Below are positions 6,020 through 15,015 of a stretch of DNA of 64,000 nt, one piece after another. The notes beneath the pieces were generated by a model. That model made no database searches. It saw only the letters and a list, made by a program, of their open reading frames with translations, and was not told the DNA's origin. The translations under genes and the position numbers were made by a program. The first letter of the stretch is position 1. Each line of letters begins with the position of its first letter. Location: contig JAUSCI010000072.1 in assembly GCA_030651305.1 (NCBI GenBank), forward strand, positions 1 to 64,000, in the 5' to 3' direction. This DNA is from Sulfuritalea sp. (GTDB taxonomy: Bacteria > Pseudomonadota > Gammaproteobacteria > Burkholderiales > Rhodocyclaceae).

Positions 6020-8635
6020 ATGACGGAAATCAACAAGGTCAGCGTTGCCAGCGGAATCCAGTGGGTGGATATTCCGGGGGCGGGCCTGCGCGTCCTCTGC
6101 GGCTGTCCGGCGGATGCGGTAAAGCATCTGGCGAAGCGCGGGCTGATCCTGCCGCACGAGGTCAATGGCGTCGCCTGCGAAACCGGGCCCAATGCCATCC
6201 TGCTCTCGGATAATCCGCTGCAGAACGGAGAGTTCGCCAATCTTGCCGAATTCCCGGTATTGCAGATGCTCTACAAGCAGGGCCTGATCATTCCCGGGCA
6301 TCCCAACAACACCGGGTCGAAGCCGATGCTGATTGGTTCGATCGAGCAGGTCGAATCGCAGATGCGCTACATCTACCGGGGAAATTACGGGCTGGTGTCG
6401 CGCGAGGAGATGATCCAGGCTGGCACATCAGGCGAGCAGGCCACCCAAATGATGCGCCTGAAACTGCGCTTCGCATTTGGCCGCATTCGGCCGACCGGCG
6501 ACTTCCTCGACACCCGATCGCTAGGCGAAGAATCGCTGGAACTGGCGGCTGGGGTGGGCCTGCGCCGAGTGCGGCCCAACGTCTTCGAGTTCAGTTTTCG
6601 CGGCGAGACGGTCGTCGTCGACCTCAATCTGCGGCCCGGCGAAAGTTATCAATGCGCCTATCCGCTGGGATATCACCGCTTCAAGCCGGAATATTTCTCT
6701 GTCATTCACTCGGGTGAAGGCGACGGCTGGGATGTCAATCGACCGTGCATGTCGAGCATCATCACCCATCAGGGCCGTATCTTTCTGATCGATGCCGGTC
6801 CGCGCCTGGCGGACACCATGGCGGCACTGGGCATAGGCATCGACCAGGTCGACGCCATTTTCCATACCCACGCCCATGATGACCACTTCGCCGGCATGAC
6901 GGCGTTGCTGCGTGCCGGCCGGCGCATCCGCTACTTTGCGACGCCCCTGGTGCGGGCCTCCACGGCAAAGAAACTGGCTGCCTTGCTGGGGGTGGAGGAG
7001 GAGCGCTTCGGTGATTATTTCGAGACCAGCGATCTGGTAGTCGACCAGTGGAACGGTATCGAGGGACTGGAGGTGATGCCGATTGTTTCGCCGCATCCGG
7101 TCGAGGCCAACGTATTGGTGTTTCGCACCCTGTGGGGCGACGGCTATCGCAGCTACGCCCATTTTGCCGACATCGTCTCGCTCGACGTGCTGGAGGGCAT
7201 GGTCACCGCCGACGCCGAGGCGCCCGGGCTGGATCGCGAAGCGTTCGAGCGCGTCCGTGCCGACTACATGGTGGCGGCCGACCTGAAGAAGATCGATATC
7301 GGCGGCGGCATGATCCATGGCGACGCCAAGGATTTCCGTGCCGACCCATCGACCCAGATTCTGCTTGCCCATCGCGCCAGCGAGTTGACGCCGGAAGAAA
7401 AGGAGATTGGTTCCAGCGCCGCATTCGGCAGTGTCGATGTCCTGGTGGCGGGCCAATCCGATGAACTGCGCCACCTGGCTTTTGGCTATCTGCGGGCACA
7501 TCTGCCGGGGGTGCCGCTGCACGACATGCGCATGCTGGTCAACCATCCCATGACGGAGATCAACCCGGGCTCCATCATCCTCAGGGAGGGAGAAAGCCCC
7601 GGCGAGGTGTTTCTGCTGGTCAGCGGACTGGTGGAAAAGCTGCGCACCCGCGACAAACTGTACGGCAGCCTGCCGGTCGGCTCGCTGATCGGCGGCAGCG
7701 CCATGCTCGACAACCGTCCGTCCCGGCATACCTATCGCGCCTCGTCCTTTGTGCGCGTGCTGCCGCTGCCGGCGGGTCTCTTTGCGTCCGTGGTGAAGCG
7801 CAACGGCCTGCTCGATCGCGTGCGCCGCGCGGCGGACCTGAGCGCCTTTCTCGATACCACGAACCTGTTCGGCGACGGTCTCCAGGTCGCCGTGCTGGGG
7901 CGCATCATCGACAGTGCGTCGGAGATGCGCTTCAGCCCCGGGGACACCGTTGTTGGCCATGATATTTCGGTGTTCAACATCATCCGCTCCGGTCGGGTCG
8001 AACGCCTGGTTGGCCGCAGGGTCGTGGATGTCCTTCAGCAACGTGATTTCTTTGGTGAAGAAGCAGCGGTGTTCGGCGATCCGTGCCTGTTCCGCATCCA
8101 CGTCCTGGAAGAAACGGCGGTGATCCAGATTCCCGGAGAGGTTCTGCGGGATGTGCCGATCCTGCGCTGGAAACTCTTCGAGAATTGTCAGCAACGCGCG
8201 GCCCGCTTTGCCCACGGCTGCGATGCCGCTGCGGGAATCATCTGGAATAACGATCTTTCCGTCCACGTCGCCCACATGGATCTGCAGCACAAGCGCCTGA
8301 TCGAGATTGCCAACGTGATCGCGGAGTATCTGTACCCCGGCGCCGACCGCTCTGCCCTGACCAATGCCTACGACGCGCTGGTCGAATACACGCGGTATCA
8401 CTTCGCCGCCGAAGAGACGCTGATGGCGCTCTACCACTATCCCGACGCTGCCGGACATTGCCTGGAGCACACCAATCTGCTCAGCGAGGTGAGCGACTGT
8501 GCGACCAGGGTGCGGGCCGGAAGTGTTTTCGACAGCGCGGCATTCCTTGGCTCCTTCCAGTCCTGGCTGCTGCGGCACATCGACGATCAGGACCGCGACT
8601 ACGGCGCATTCCTCAATGCACGAGGGGTGTATTAG
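6020..8635 (+). CDS. Multidomain sensor: MBL-fold, two cNMP-binding-type domains, bacteriohemerythrin
   Basis: The 871-residue protein joins four modules. Residues about 1-230 are an N-terminal region I do not recognise. Residues about 235-440 are a metallo-beta-lactamase fold with HTHAHDDH (HxHxDH) near 281 and further metal-type histidines (SYAHFAD, MIHGDAKD). Two cyclic-nucleotide-binding-type domains follow at about 509-605 and 620-720; the first has IILREGESPGEVFLLVSG. Residues about 737-871 are a bacteriohemerythrin domain with HMDLQHKRL, HFAAEETLM, HCLEH and LLRHIDDQD, so the diiron ligand set appears complete. There are no membrane helices, so the protein should be cytoplasmic. Oxygen or nitric oxide sensing through the diiron site coupled to hydrolase activity is inference. 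It is likely co-transcribed with the DHH gene. Confidence 0.88.
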   Translation: MTEINKVSVASGIQWVDIPGAGLRVLCGCPADAVKHLAKRGLILPHEVNGVACETGPNAILLSDNPLQNGEFANLAEFPVLQMLYKQGLIIPGHPNNTGSKPMLIGSIEQVESQMRYIYRGNYGLVSREEMIQAGTSGEQATQMMRLKLRFAFGRIRPTGDFLDTRSLGEESLELAAGVGLRRVRPNVFEFSFRGETVVVDLNLRPGESYQCAYPLGYHRFKPEYFSVIHSGEGDGWDVNRPCMSSIITHQGRIFLIDAGPRLADTMAALGIGIDQVDAIFHTHAHDDHFAGMTALLRAGRRIRYFATPLVRASTAKKLAALLGVEEERFGDYFETSDLVVDQWNGIEGLEVMPIVSPHPVEANVLVFRTLWGDGYRSYAHFADIVSLDVLEGMVTADAEAPGLDREAFERVRADYMVAADLKKIDIGGGMIHGDAKDFRADPSTQILLAHRASELTPEEKEIGSSAAFGSVDVLVAGQSDELRHLAFGYLRAHLPGVPLHDMRMLVNHPMTEINPGSIILREGESPGEVFLLVSGLVEKLRTRDKLYGSLPVGSLIGGSAMLDNRPSRHTYRASSFVRVLPLPAGLFASVVKRNGLLDRVRRAADLSAFLDTTNLFGDGLQVAVLGRIIDSASEMRFSPGDTVVGHDISVFNIIRSGRVERLVGRRVVDVLQQRDFFGEEAAVFGDPCLFRIHVLEETAVIQIPGEVLRDVPILRWKLFENCQQRAARFAHGCDAAAGIIWNNDLSVHVAHMDLQHKRLIEIANVIAEYLYPGADRSALTNAYDALVEYTRYHFAAEETLMALYHYPDAAGHCLEHTNLLSEVSDCATRVRAGSVFDSAAFLGSFQSWLLRHIDDQDRDYGAFLNARGVY

Positions 8636-9025
8636 AAGCGCCGTGCCGGGAGCGACTCGGGGCTTCGCGATGATGTTCGAAACGGCATGATTCGCCGTCC
8701 TGCCAGCGCCGACTTTCGGGAACGACCAACGCCGAGCCAACCCAGGGCGACGCTTGATCGCGCTGTCGGCGCAGGCTTGCCAACGGCATGAATCGCGACT
8801 ATTCTCGGAATAAATATAGACGTTCAGTAGTTGCCGAACGCAAAGCAGGGAGGAGTGCAGTGGCCGTCAGCCCAACCGTCCGTCGTCAACCGGCATTGTC
8901 GTCAGGCATTGACACACCATCAGGCGGGGTCGTGCTCAAGAAACTGTCGCCTGCCGCAGCCTTACGTCAAACCACAAAGGCTTGGAGCTACTGTGTTTTC
9001 GGTTTGATTAAGCGTTAAAGGAACT
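8636..9025. other. 390-bp stretch without a recognisable gene
   Basis: A short open frame exists (8788-9018) but its arginine/serine/alanine composition and lack of a ribosome binding site look like chance. Bases 8702-8716 carry the short dispersed motif GCCAGCGCCGACTTT, also found after dadA. The end holds a good binding site (AAAGGA) for the next gene. Confidence 0.5.
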
Positions 9026-9922
9026 ATGACTAAGCAATGTCAAAGGCTAGTTGGATTCATCGCGACCTTAGTTCTCGCAAGCTATTCGTACGCTCAGAGC
9101 GAAGCCGACAGCGTCTTACGAACTACATGGTATGGCAAAGGATCGATCCTGCAGGATCTAGCCATTTATTTTGGGGATAACGGGATCCTGCACTATGAGA
9201 CGATTAGCGGCATTCACACGAAAGGAAAATGGACCCAAACCGGGAATCAAATCTATTTTGAGGTCAACAACAAATACGTAGAGCACCAAGGTCTCATACG
9301 CGGAAATGACATGGGTGGGGAAGATTGGAATGTAAAGGGTAAACGCGGTACTTGGACAGCAATCAGACAAAAGAGCAACCGTGCTGTGCTGGTTGCGGGA
9401 AATTTACCGGTTGGCGAGCCACTGCTATTCGTCCCTTGGGTTGGCGTGGAGGCGTTTGATGGAAGTTTTGAAACAAAGATACGGGAAACTCTAGACGGAA
9501 AGACTTCCTTTAAGAAGATTCAAGTACGTTGCAAGGCATCGTCGGGTTGTACCCTAAATATCGATGGTTTTCCCACGGAGATTTTTGACAAGGTCATTCC
9601 ATTGCGTGGTCAGGAGTTCGCGCAAGCGCGGTTTGCATTGCTATATGCGAAAGATCACGCTAACGCAGCCGTACCGCTTAATCCCAGTCTTTCTCCGCTA
9701 CTAAGTTCGAACGCTGATATTCAGTATTGTCAAGACCTCGCACACACTGCCCGCTCGGTCCCTGGTGCCACAATTCCTGGCTATCAAATCGTGTGCAAGG
9801 TGAGTCCAAACCCTTGGAACAAGCCAGCCGTAATCTTCATGGGTACGGACTTAGCTAATTGTGGAACTGCATTTTGCCGGTATGGGTTGATACCGTTGTT
9901 CGAAGCAAGCTCAGACAAGTGA
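9026..9922 (+). CDS. Secreted protein of unknown function
   Basis: The 298-residue product starts with a typical signal peptide (basic start, hydrophobic core FIATLVLASYSYAQS, cleavage near residue 23), so it should be exported to the periplasm or outside. The first 100 mature residues look like a small beta-barrel of lipocalin-like type (TWYGKGSI, GKWTQTGNQIYFEV). The remainder has at least six cysteines that could form disulfides. I do not recognise a family. The gene is visibly AT-richer than its neighbours and stands alone between intergenic stretches, which suggests acquisition by transfer. The start ATG has AAAGGA just upstream. Confidence 0.65.
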   Translation: MTKQCQRLVGFIATLVLASYSYAQSEADSVLRTTWYGKGSILQDLAIYFGDNGILHYETISGIHTKGKWTQTGNQIYFEVNNKYVEHQGLIRGNDMGGEDWNVKGKRGTWTAIRQKSNRAVLVAGNLPVGEPLLFVPWVGVEAFDGSFETKIRETLDGKTSFKKIQVRCKASSGCTLNIDGFPTEIFDKVIPLRGQEFAQARFALLYAKDHANAAVPLNPSLSPLLSSNADIQYCQDLAHTARSVPGATIPGYQIVCKVSPNPWNKPAVIFMGTDLANCGTAFCRYGLIPLFEASSDK

Positions 9923-10077
9923 CTTCAGATGGACTCGTGGATACAACGTTGAAGGGCAACAAGTCTTGGGACGATGACAAGTCTCCAGTGGGGTTTTTCT
10001 ACGACCACGTTGGGCGTCGTGGAGTCAGCATCTGCGCGGCGTGGTGACAAAAGGCACACAGCAGCGTAAACTGCCTC

Positions 10078-10371
10078 ATGAAACCATTTCGCTGGAGTCC
10101 GGAGAAAAACCAGACCGTCAAGGCCGAGCGGGGAATTTCGTTTGAGAGCGTTGTTGTCTCAATCGAGGCTGGTGGGTTGCTGGACATTTTGGCTCACCCG
10201 AAGCAGGCGAAATATTCCGGGCAGCGCGTTCTCGTCGTCGCGTGTGACAACTACGCCTATTTGGTACCGTTTATCGAAGAGGAAGACTATTTCTTCCTCG
10301 AGACCGTAATCCCGGGCCGCAAGGCGACGCGGGACTATTTGAATCAAGGTGAAGCCGATGCCGAAAATTGA
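10078..10371 (+). CDS. BrnT-like toxin of a toxin-antitoxin pair
   Basis: The 97-residue product has the compact RelE/BrnT-like layout: an N-terminal FRWSPEKNQTVKAERGISFE segment resembling the BrnT start, then short beta strands (RVLVVACDNYAYLVPF) and a basic end with ETVIPGRKATRDYL. In this fold the toxin is a ribonuclease acting on mRNA; the activity here is inferred. Its stop overlaps the next gene by 14 bp, which is the usual toxin-first arrangement for BrnT-type pairs. No strong ribosome binding site is visible before the ATG. It differs from the second BrnT-like locus at 11318 and is not a recent copy of it. Confidence 0.65.
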   Translation: MKPFRWSPEKNQTVKAERGISFESVVVSIEAGGLLDILAHPKQAKYSGQRVLVVACDNYAYLVPFIEEEDYFFLETVIPGRKATRDYLNQGEADAEN

Positions 10372-10681
10372 TGCCTACGAACATGAAGTCCTCACCGCCT
10401 TTGAGAAAGGCCAATTGAAGTCTGTTGCGACGAAGGCCGAGCTTGCGATATTCAAGGCGGCAGCGCGCGCTACCGGCATTAAGGACCGCCGGGTCAACAT
10501 CCGGCTGTCTTCTGGCGATTTGAGCGACATTCAAGTTAAGGCACTCGAAGAAGGTGTGCCGTACCAAACGCTTATCGCCAGCGTTCTTCACAAGTACGTT
10601 ACGGGCCGCTTGGCCGAGCCGCGCACAACCAGGCAATCAACCCGCGCCGCGACAAAGCGCCGCGCCACGTCTGGCAGTTGA
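10358..10681 (+). CDS. Antitoxin partner of the BrnT-like toxin
   Basis: The 107-residue product is likely the cognate antitoxin. Residues about 45-90 hold DRRVNIRLSSGDLSDIQVKA followed by GVPYQTLIASVLHKYVTG. That is a beta strand plus two helices of ribbon-helix-helix type, which would bind the operon's own promoter. The N-terminal 40 residues are the probable toxin-binding arm. The tail is basic and low in complexity. I chose the ATG at 10358; an in-frame GTG at 10349 is possible but leaves no room for the binding site AAGGTGAAG. The gene starts inside the toxin's last codons, so translation is probably coupled. Confidence 0.68.
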   Translation: MPKIDAYEHEVLTAFEKGQLKSVATKAELAIFKAAARATGIKDRRVNIRLSSGDLSDIQVKALEEGVPYQTLIASVLHKYVTGRLAEPRTTRQSTRAATKRRATSGS

Positions 10682-10740
10682 GTGTTCGCTTTGGCGCCGA
10701 CGCCCAGCCCTGCGGTGCGGACCTTTTGGAGAGCAAGACC

Positions 10741-11199
10741 TTGCGCCTTTGGACACTACATCCTCGTTACCTGGACTCTCGTGGCCTGGTAGCTCTCTGG
10801 CGCGAGGGACTTCTGGCGCAAGCTGTTCTCGGTGGGCAGACGCGTGGCTATACCCATCATCCCCAGTTGCGTCGCTTCGTCGACGCTCCATGGCCGATGG
10901 CGGCGATCGCAACATATTTGCATGGCGTCCAATCAGAGGCGACTGTGCGGGGGTACCGTTTCAATGCAGCGAAGATTGTCTCTGACCGGAGTGCGGCACC
11001 CATCGTCGTCAGTCGCGGGCAGCTTGGCTACGAGTGGGCGCACCTGGTTGCAAAGCTGCGTGTTCGTGAGCCTTCATGGCTGGAACAATTCGTCACACTA
11101 CCCGAGCCCGAACCACATCCTTTGTTCCAGCTTGTCCCCGGCCCCGTCGCAGAGTGGGAGGTCACACGGCCCATTCATCAACACGGACTGGCGCGATAA
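10741..11199 (+). CDS. Pyrimidine dimer DNA glycosylase (endonuclease V type)
   Basis: The 152-residue protein matches the Pyr_excise family related to phage T4 endonuclease V, which cuts the glycosyl bond at UV-induced pyrimidine dimers. The family's conserved opening is clear: RLWTLHPRYLDSRGLVALWR, followed by EGLLAQAVLGGQTRGY and a THHPQLRRF segment. I place the start at the TTG at 10741 because the protein then begins exactly as the family does (RLWTLHP), and GGAG at 10728-10731 lies nine bases upstream. An upstream TTG at 10678 would add 21 unrelated residues. The gene sits between two toxin-antitoxin loci. Its role in UV repair is known for the family and inferred here. Confidence 0.78.
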   Translation: MRLWTLHPRYLDSRGLVALWREGLLAQAVLGGQTRGYTHHPQLRRFVDAPWPMAAIATYLHGVQSEATVRGYRFNAAKIVSDRSAAPIVVSRGQLGYEWAHLVAKLRVREPSWLEQFVTLPEPEPHPLFQLVPGPVAEWEVTRPIHQHGLAR

Positions 11200-11317
11200 A
11201 GCCGCGCAGCGTCGGTCACCTTGAACGATCGCCCTCACTTTCAGGCGAATACGCTGGATGTATTTGTGCATACAATAAACATTGACGTACCACCTATTTG
11301 TGCATACACGCTAGTCC

Positions 11318-11596
11318 GTGAAAGTCGACTTTGATCCGATCAAGAATGAGAGAAACATCAAAGAGCGCGAACTCTCGTTCGAACGTGTCGCAGAAGTCGA
11401 TTTCAATACTGCGCTGGTGTTTCCTGACATCCGAAAGGCATAAGGCGAAACCCGTTACATCGCGCTGTGCTACCTGGACCGCCGGCTGCATGTGCTGTGT
11501 TTTACCGAGACTGGGACGGGTATTCGGGTAATCAGCTTCCGTAAGGCAAATGCGAGAGAGGCAAATAGATATGGCAAGCCGCAAACCCTTGATTGA
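11318..11596 (+). pseudogene. brnT: brnT toxin gene interrupted by an in-frame TAA
   Basis: Read from the GTG at 11318, the frame encodes KVDFDPIKNERNIKERELSFE, then a TAA stop at 11441-11443, then ETRYIALCYLDRRLHVLCF, TGIRVISFRKANAREA and a normal stop at 11594-11596. The order and content match the BrnT ribonuclease toxin across the whole 93-codon frame, with only the one stop interrupting it. The family usually has an aromatic or charged residue at that point, so a single base change of a tyrosine codon could explain it. The intact antitoxin gene overlaps the 3' end. A sequencing error is the main alternative. Confidence 0.75.
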
Positions 11597-11846
11597 CACT
11601 GACGGCGAGGTCCGCGAACTGACCGCCGAAGATATGGCGAAGTTCAAGCCGGCCGTTGAAATATTGCCGCTGTCGCTGAGGAAGAAACTGGCCGTTCGTG
11701 GTCCTCAGAAGACACCGACCAAAGAGCGGATCACCATCAGGTTGTCGCGAGAAGTGGTAGAGCAATTCCGCGAAAGCGGGGAGGGCTGGCAAACCCGCGT
11801 CGATGCTGCCTTGCGCGAGTGGCTCAAGAATCATTCTCCGGCGTAA
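11571..11846 (+). CDS. brnA: BrnA-family antitoxin
   Basis: The 91-residue product is the antitoxin of a BrnT/BrnA pair. The first 45 residues carry the acidic toxin-binding segment (ELTAEDMAKFKPA) and PLSLRKKLAVRG. Residues about 52-88 are a ribbon-helix-helix DNA-binding domain (KERITIRLSREVVEQF, then GWQTRVDAALREWLK) that represses its own promoter in the family. I chose the ATG at 11571 because GAGAGG at 11556-11561 lies nine bases upstream; another ATG at 11550 would add seven residues. The start overlaps the end of the broken brnT frame by 26 bp. It appears intact, so it may survive as an orphan regulator. Confidence 0.82.
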   Translation: MASRKPLIDTDGEVRELTAEDMAKFKPAVEILPLSLRKKLAVRGPQKTPTKERITIRLSREVVEQFRESGEGWQTRVDAALREWLKNHSPA

Positions 11847-11964
11847 GCCATTGTTCTATTCACACGCAGGGTCGCACCCATCATTCCACCGTACGCGGCG
11901 CAATAAGGCCGCGCCGGTTACCTCGAACCACAAGGAAGTCTCAATCTTGCAGGAGAAACCAGTC

Positions 11965-12393
11965 GTGAAGAAATTTGCAATCCTCATCGCGCTGCTGCTC
12001 AAGGGAAGTCTTCCAGCGTATGCGGCGCCTTCAACGGTACCGGCAGTCAGCCATCCAATTGTCGGCAAATGGCAGTGGACGCGCAGCACCAACAACTGCA
12101 CGGAAATCTACGACTATCGCGCCGATGGAACGATCTTCGCCATAAGCGGCGCTGAGGAAACCACCAGCACCTACAAGATTGCCGAGCGCCCGAATTCAAA
12201 TGGCTTCTATGCGCTGACGTCCCGCTTGGTAAAGACCAATGGCGCCCAGGATTGTTCGGACAACCCGCCGAGCGCGGATACTGCTCCTTATACCATCTAC
12301 ATTCTTTTACACAGGAGTCAAACGACCTATATGGTTTGCCTGACGCCCGCACTGGATCGATGCGCCGGGCCGCTGCGAAGAATGCCGCCTTGA
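11965..12393 (+). CDS. Small secreted protein of unknown function
   Basis: The 142-residue product starts with a signal peptide (KKFAILIALLLKGSLPAYA), with cleavage likely after AYA near residue 20. The mature part opens with HPIVGKWQW and CTEIYDYRADGTIF. This resembles small lipocalin-like or stress-associated beta proteins whose first strand carries GxW; no named family is certain. Four cysteines in the mature part could pair in the periplasm. The GTG at 11965 is supported by AGGAG at 11951-11955, nine bases upstream. The gene ends 13 bp before the convergent glnD end. Confidence 0.62.
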   Translation: MKKFAILIALLLKGSLPAYAAPSTVPAVSHPIVGKWQWTRSTNNCTEIYDYRADGTIFAISGAEETTSTYKIAERPNSNGFYALTSRLVKTNGAQDCSDNPPSADTAPYTIYILLHRSQTTYMVCLTPALDRCAGPLRRMPP

Positions 12394-12406
12394 GCCGACG
12401 CCAGGA

Positions 12407-15013
12407 TCAAACCTGCAACGCGGTCAGCAGATCCTGTTCGAGCCTTACCAGCGTAGCCGTCTGCGCCAGTTCATTGCCGCTGATGAGGAACACGTCTTCG
12501 ACGCGTTCGCCGAGGGTGGCGATCTTCGCGGTGTGCAGGGTGATGCCATGCTGGCCGAGGACGCGGGCGATGGCATAGAGGAGTCCCGGACGGTCGGCGG
12601 CACTGATCGACATGAGGTATTGACTGCCGCGCTCGTCGGCGCGGATTTCGACTTCCGGGGTGACCGGGAAGTGACGTACCTGGCGCGACAGACGCCCACT
12701 GACGCCGGCCGGCAGCGGCGGCAGGGTGTTGAGTTGCTCCAGTATTCCGTGTTCGATCAGGGCGATCATGTCGCGGTAGGGCTGGGTCGCGTCGAAGGCG
12801 AAAATCACGAAACTGTCCAGCGCATAGCCATGGCGCGTGGTGTGGATCTTGGCATCGACGATGCTGTAGCCGAGTCGTGCGAAAAAGCCGCAGAGGCGGG
12901 CAAACAGCAGGGGCTGATCCTGGACATAGGCCATCACTTGCAGGCCTTCGCCCATAGGGTTGAGACGCGCGCGCACCACCGGCTGCGCGCTGGCCGGACG
13001 ATGGTAGAGGACGCGCGTATGCCAGGCGATTTCATCGGCGGCGTGGCGCATGAAATAGCCGGTGTCGAGCTGGCTCCATAGCTCGAGTTCGACGTCGGGT
13101 CGCAGGCCGTGGTAGCGCAGGATGCGGCGCGCTTGTTCCTGCCGCTCGGCGACGCCGGTGAGCTGGAGCACCGCGGTGCCGCCCAGGACGCTCGCCGTCA
13201 TGCGGAACAGGTCTTCGAGCAGTTTGCCTTTCCAGGCGTTCCACACCTTCGGGCTGGTGCCGCGAATGTCGGCGACGGTGAGCAGGTAGAGCGCGGTGAG
13301 CCGGCGCAGGTCGCCGACCTTGCGGGCAAAGGCGAGGACGACCTCGGGATCGGCCAGGTCCTGTTTCTGCGCGACTTGCGACATGGTCAGGTGCTGTTCG
13401 ACGAGGAAGGTCACCAGATCGGCATCGGCGCCGGTGATGCCATGGTCGCGGCAGAAGCGCGTGGCTTCCCTTTTTCCGAGTTGCGAGTGATCGCCGCCGC
13501 GACCTTTGGCGATGTCGTGGAACAGGGCGGCGACGTACAGCAGCCAGCGATTCTCGAAGCCGGCCATCAGCCGCGAACAGAACGGGTACTCGTGGGCCAG
13601 TTCGGGCATGGCAAAGCGCCGCAGGTTGCGCATCACCTGCAGGATGTGCTGATCGACGGTGTAGACATGGAACAGGTCATGCTGCATCTGGCCGACGATG
13701 TGGCCGAAGGCGGGCAGATAGCGGCCCAGGATGTCGTACTGATTCATGCGTCGCAGCGGGTGGATCAGGTGTTGCTGCTGGAACAATTGCAGAAACAGCA
13801 CGCGGTTTTCCGGATCGCGGCGAAATCCGGCATCGATGCCTCCCTGGGCGCGCCACAGGGCGCGCAAGGTGCGCGGCGTCATGCCCTTCAGCTCGGAACG
13901 CTGCATTTGCAGCAGGAAGCATTCGAGTATGGCGCGCGGATAGCGCTGGAAGACCTCTTCGTCGCGCACGTCGAGGTGCTCGCGCACCATCTGGAAGTGG
14001 GCGTCGATGACGATCGGCGGCCCCTGTCGCGCCGGTAGCAGGCGATCGGCCAGCACCTGCATCACCAGTGAATTGAGCTGGATGACCAGCTTGGCATTCT
14101 GGTAGTAACGCTGCATCAACACTTCGGACGCGCGTTTGCTGTGGGTGGCGGCGATGCCCATGGCACCGGCGAGCTTTTCCTGGTGGTCGAACAGCACTCG
14201 ATCTTCGCGGCGGCCGGCTACCAGGTGCAATTCGATCCGCAGGTCGCGCAAAAAGCCGTCGACGCGTTCGAACTGGCGTACTTCGGGCGCCGTAATCAGT
14301 CCGGCCTGTGCCAGCGCTTTCCAGTCGTCGCCGATGCCCGCCGCGCGCGCCACCCACTGGAGCACTTGCAGATCGCGGCGGCCGCCGGGGCTTTCCTTGC
14401 AGTTGGGTTCGAGGCTGTAGGGCGTGTCGTTGAACCTGGCGTAGCGCTCGTCCTGCTCGAGTTGCTTGGCTCTGAAGAAGACCGCGGGTTCCAGGGTGGC
14501 GCGGTAGCTTTGCTGGAACTTGTCGCAGAGCGTCCGCGCCCCGGCCAGATAGCGTGCTTCGAGCAACGCGGTCTGTACCGTGATGTCGCTTCCGGCCTGT
14601 TCCAGGCACTCGCTGACGCTGCGCACGCTGTGGCCGATGTCGAGGCCGATGTCCCACAGCAGGCCGATCAGCTGCTCGATTTGCGGCGCCGCGATCGTGC
14701 CATGTGCGGCGTGGACTTCATCCGGCACCAGGATCAACAGATCGACGTCGGAGCCGGGATAGAGTTCGCCGCGGCCATAGCCGCCAACGGCCGCCAGGGC
14801 ATAGTCTGGCGGCATCGCGAGCGCCGCCCAGACTTCCTGCAGCACGCTGTCCACCAGTGTTGCACGGCCGCCGAGCAGGGCAGGACCGCGTTTGTTTTTC
14901 CGCCAGGCCGCGGCCAGTGCCTGTTGTCCTTCGGTCAGGCGCCGCCGCGCCGCGGCGGCGAGTTCGCCCGGATCGCTCATGCGGTCGGAAGGGGCAATCG
15001 CCTGAGCCGTCAT
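12407..15013 (-). CDS. glnD: Bifunctional uridylyltransferase / uridylyl-removing enzyme GlnD
   Basis: GlnD adds UMP to, or removes it from, PII signalling proteins in response to glutamine, setting glutamine synthetase activity. The 868-residue length is normal. Near residue 80 the nucleotidyltransferase motif GGYGRGELYPGSDVDLL is clear. The central HD hydrolase domain shows LFHDIAKGRGGDHSQLG near residue 500. Two ACT domains at the C-terminus bind glutamine (ADRPGLLYAIARVLGQHGI is in the last). I chose the ATG at 15013 (MTAQAIAP); longer in-frame readings run into map and encode arginine-rich noise. The gene follows map with only two bases between them, so the two are probably co-transcribed. 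Confidence 0.95.
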   Translation of the reverse strand: MTAQAIAPSDRMSDPGELAAAARRRLTEGQQALAAAWRKNKRGPALLGGRATLVDSVLQEVWAALAMPPDYALAAVGGYGRGELYPGSDVDLLILVPDEVHAAHGTIAAPQIEQLIGLLWDIGLDIGHSVRSVSECLEQAGSDITVQTALLEARYLAGARTLCDKFQQSYRATLEPAVFFRAKQLEQDERYARFNDTPYSLEPNCKESPGGRRDLQVLQWVARAAGIGDDWKALAQAGLITAPEVRQFERVDGFLRDLRIELHLVAGRREDRVLFDHQEKLAGAMGIAATHSKRASEVLMQRYYQNAKLVIQLNSLVMQVLADRLLPARQGPPIVIDAHFQMVREHLDVRDEEVFQRYPRAILECFLLQMQRSELKGMTPRTLRALWRAQGGIDAGFRRDPENRVLFLQLFQQQHLIHPLRRMNQYDILGRYLPAFGHIVGQMQHDLFHVYTVDQHILQVMRNLRRFAMPELAHEYPFCSRLMAGFENRWLLYVAALFHDIAKGRGGDHSQLGKREATRFCRDHGITGADADLVTFLVEQHLTMSQVAQKQDLADPEVVLAFARKVGDLRRLTALYLLTVADIRGTSPKVWNAWKGKLLEDLFRMTASVLGGTAVLQLTGVAERQEQARRILRYHGLRPDVELELWSQLDTGYFMRHAADEIAWHTRVLYHRPASAQPVVRARLNPMGEGLQVMAYVQDQPLLFARLCGFFARLGYSIVDAKIHTTRHGYALDSFVIFAFDATQPYRDMIALIEHGILEQLNTLPPLPAGVSGRLSRQVRHFPVTPEVEIRADERGSQYLMSISAADRPGLLYAIARVLGQHGITLHTAKIATLGERVEDVFLISGNELAQTATLVRLEQDLLTALQV

Positions 15014-15015
15014 GC

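Noticed and set aside
6521-8740. A 739-residue minus-strand frame opposite the MBL-hemerythrin gene
   Set aside because: The plus-strand gene carries recognisable domains along its whole length; the antisense frame has none.
8788-9018. A possible 76-residue gene before the secreted protein
   Set aside because: No ribosome binding site, no family, and a composition of arginine, serine and valine that looks like chance.
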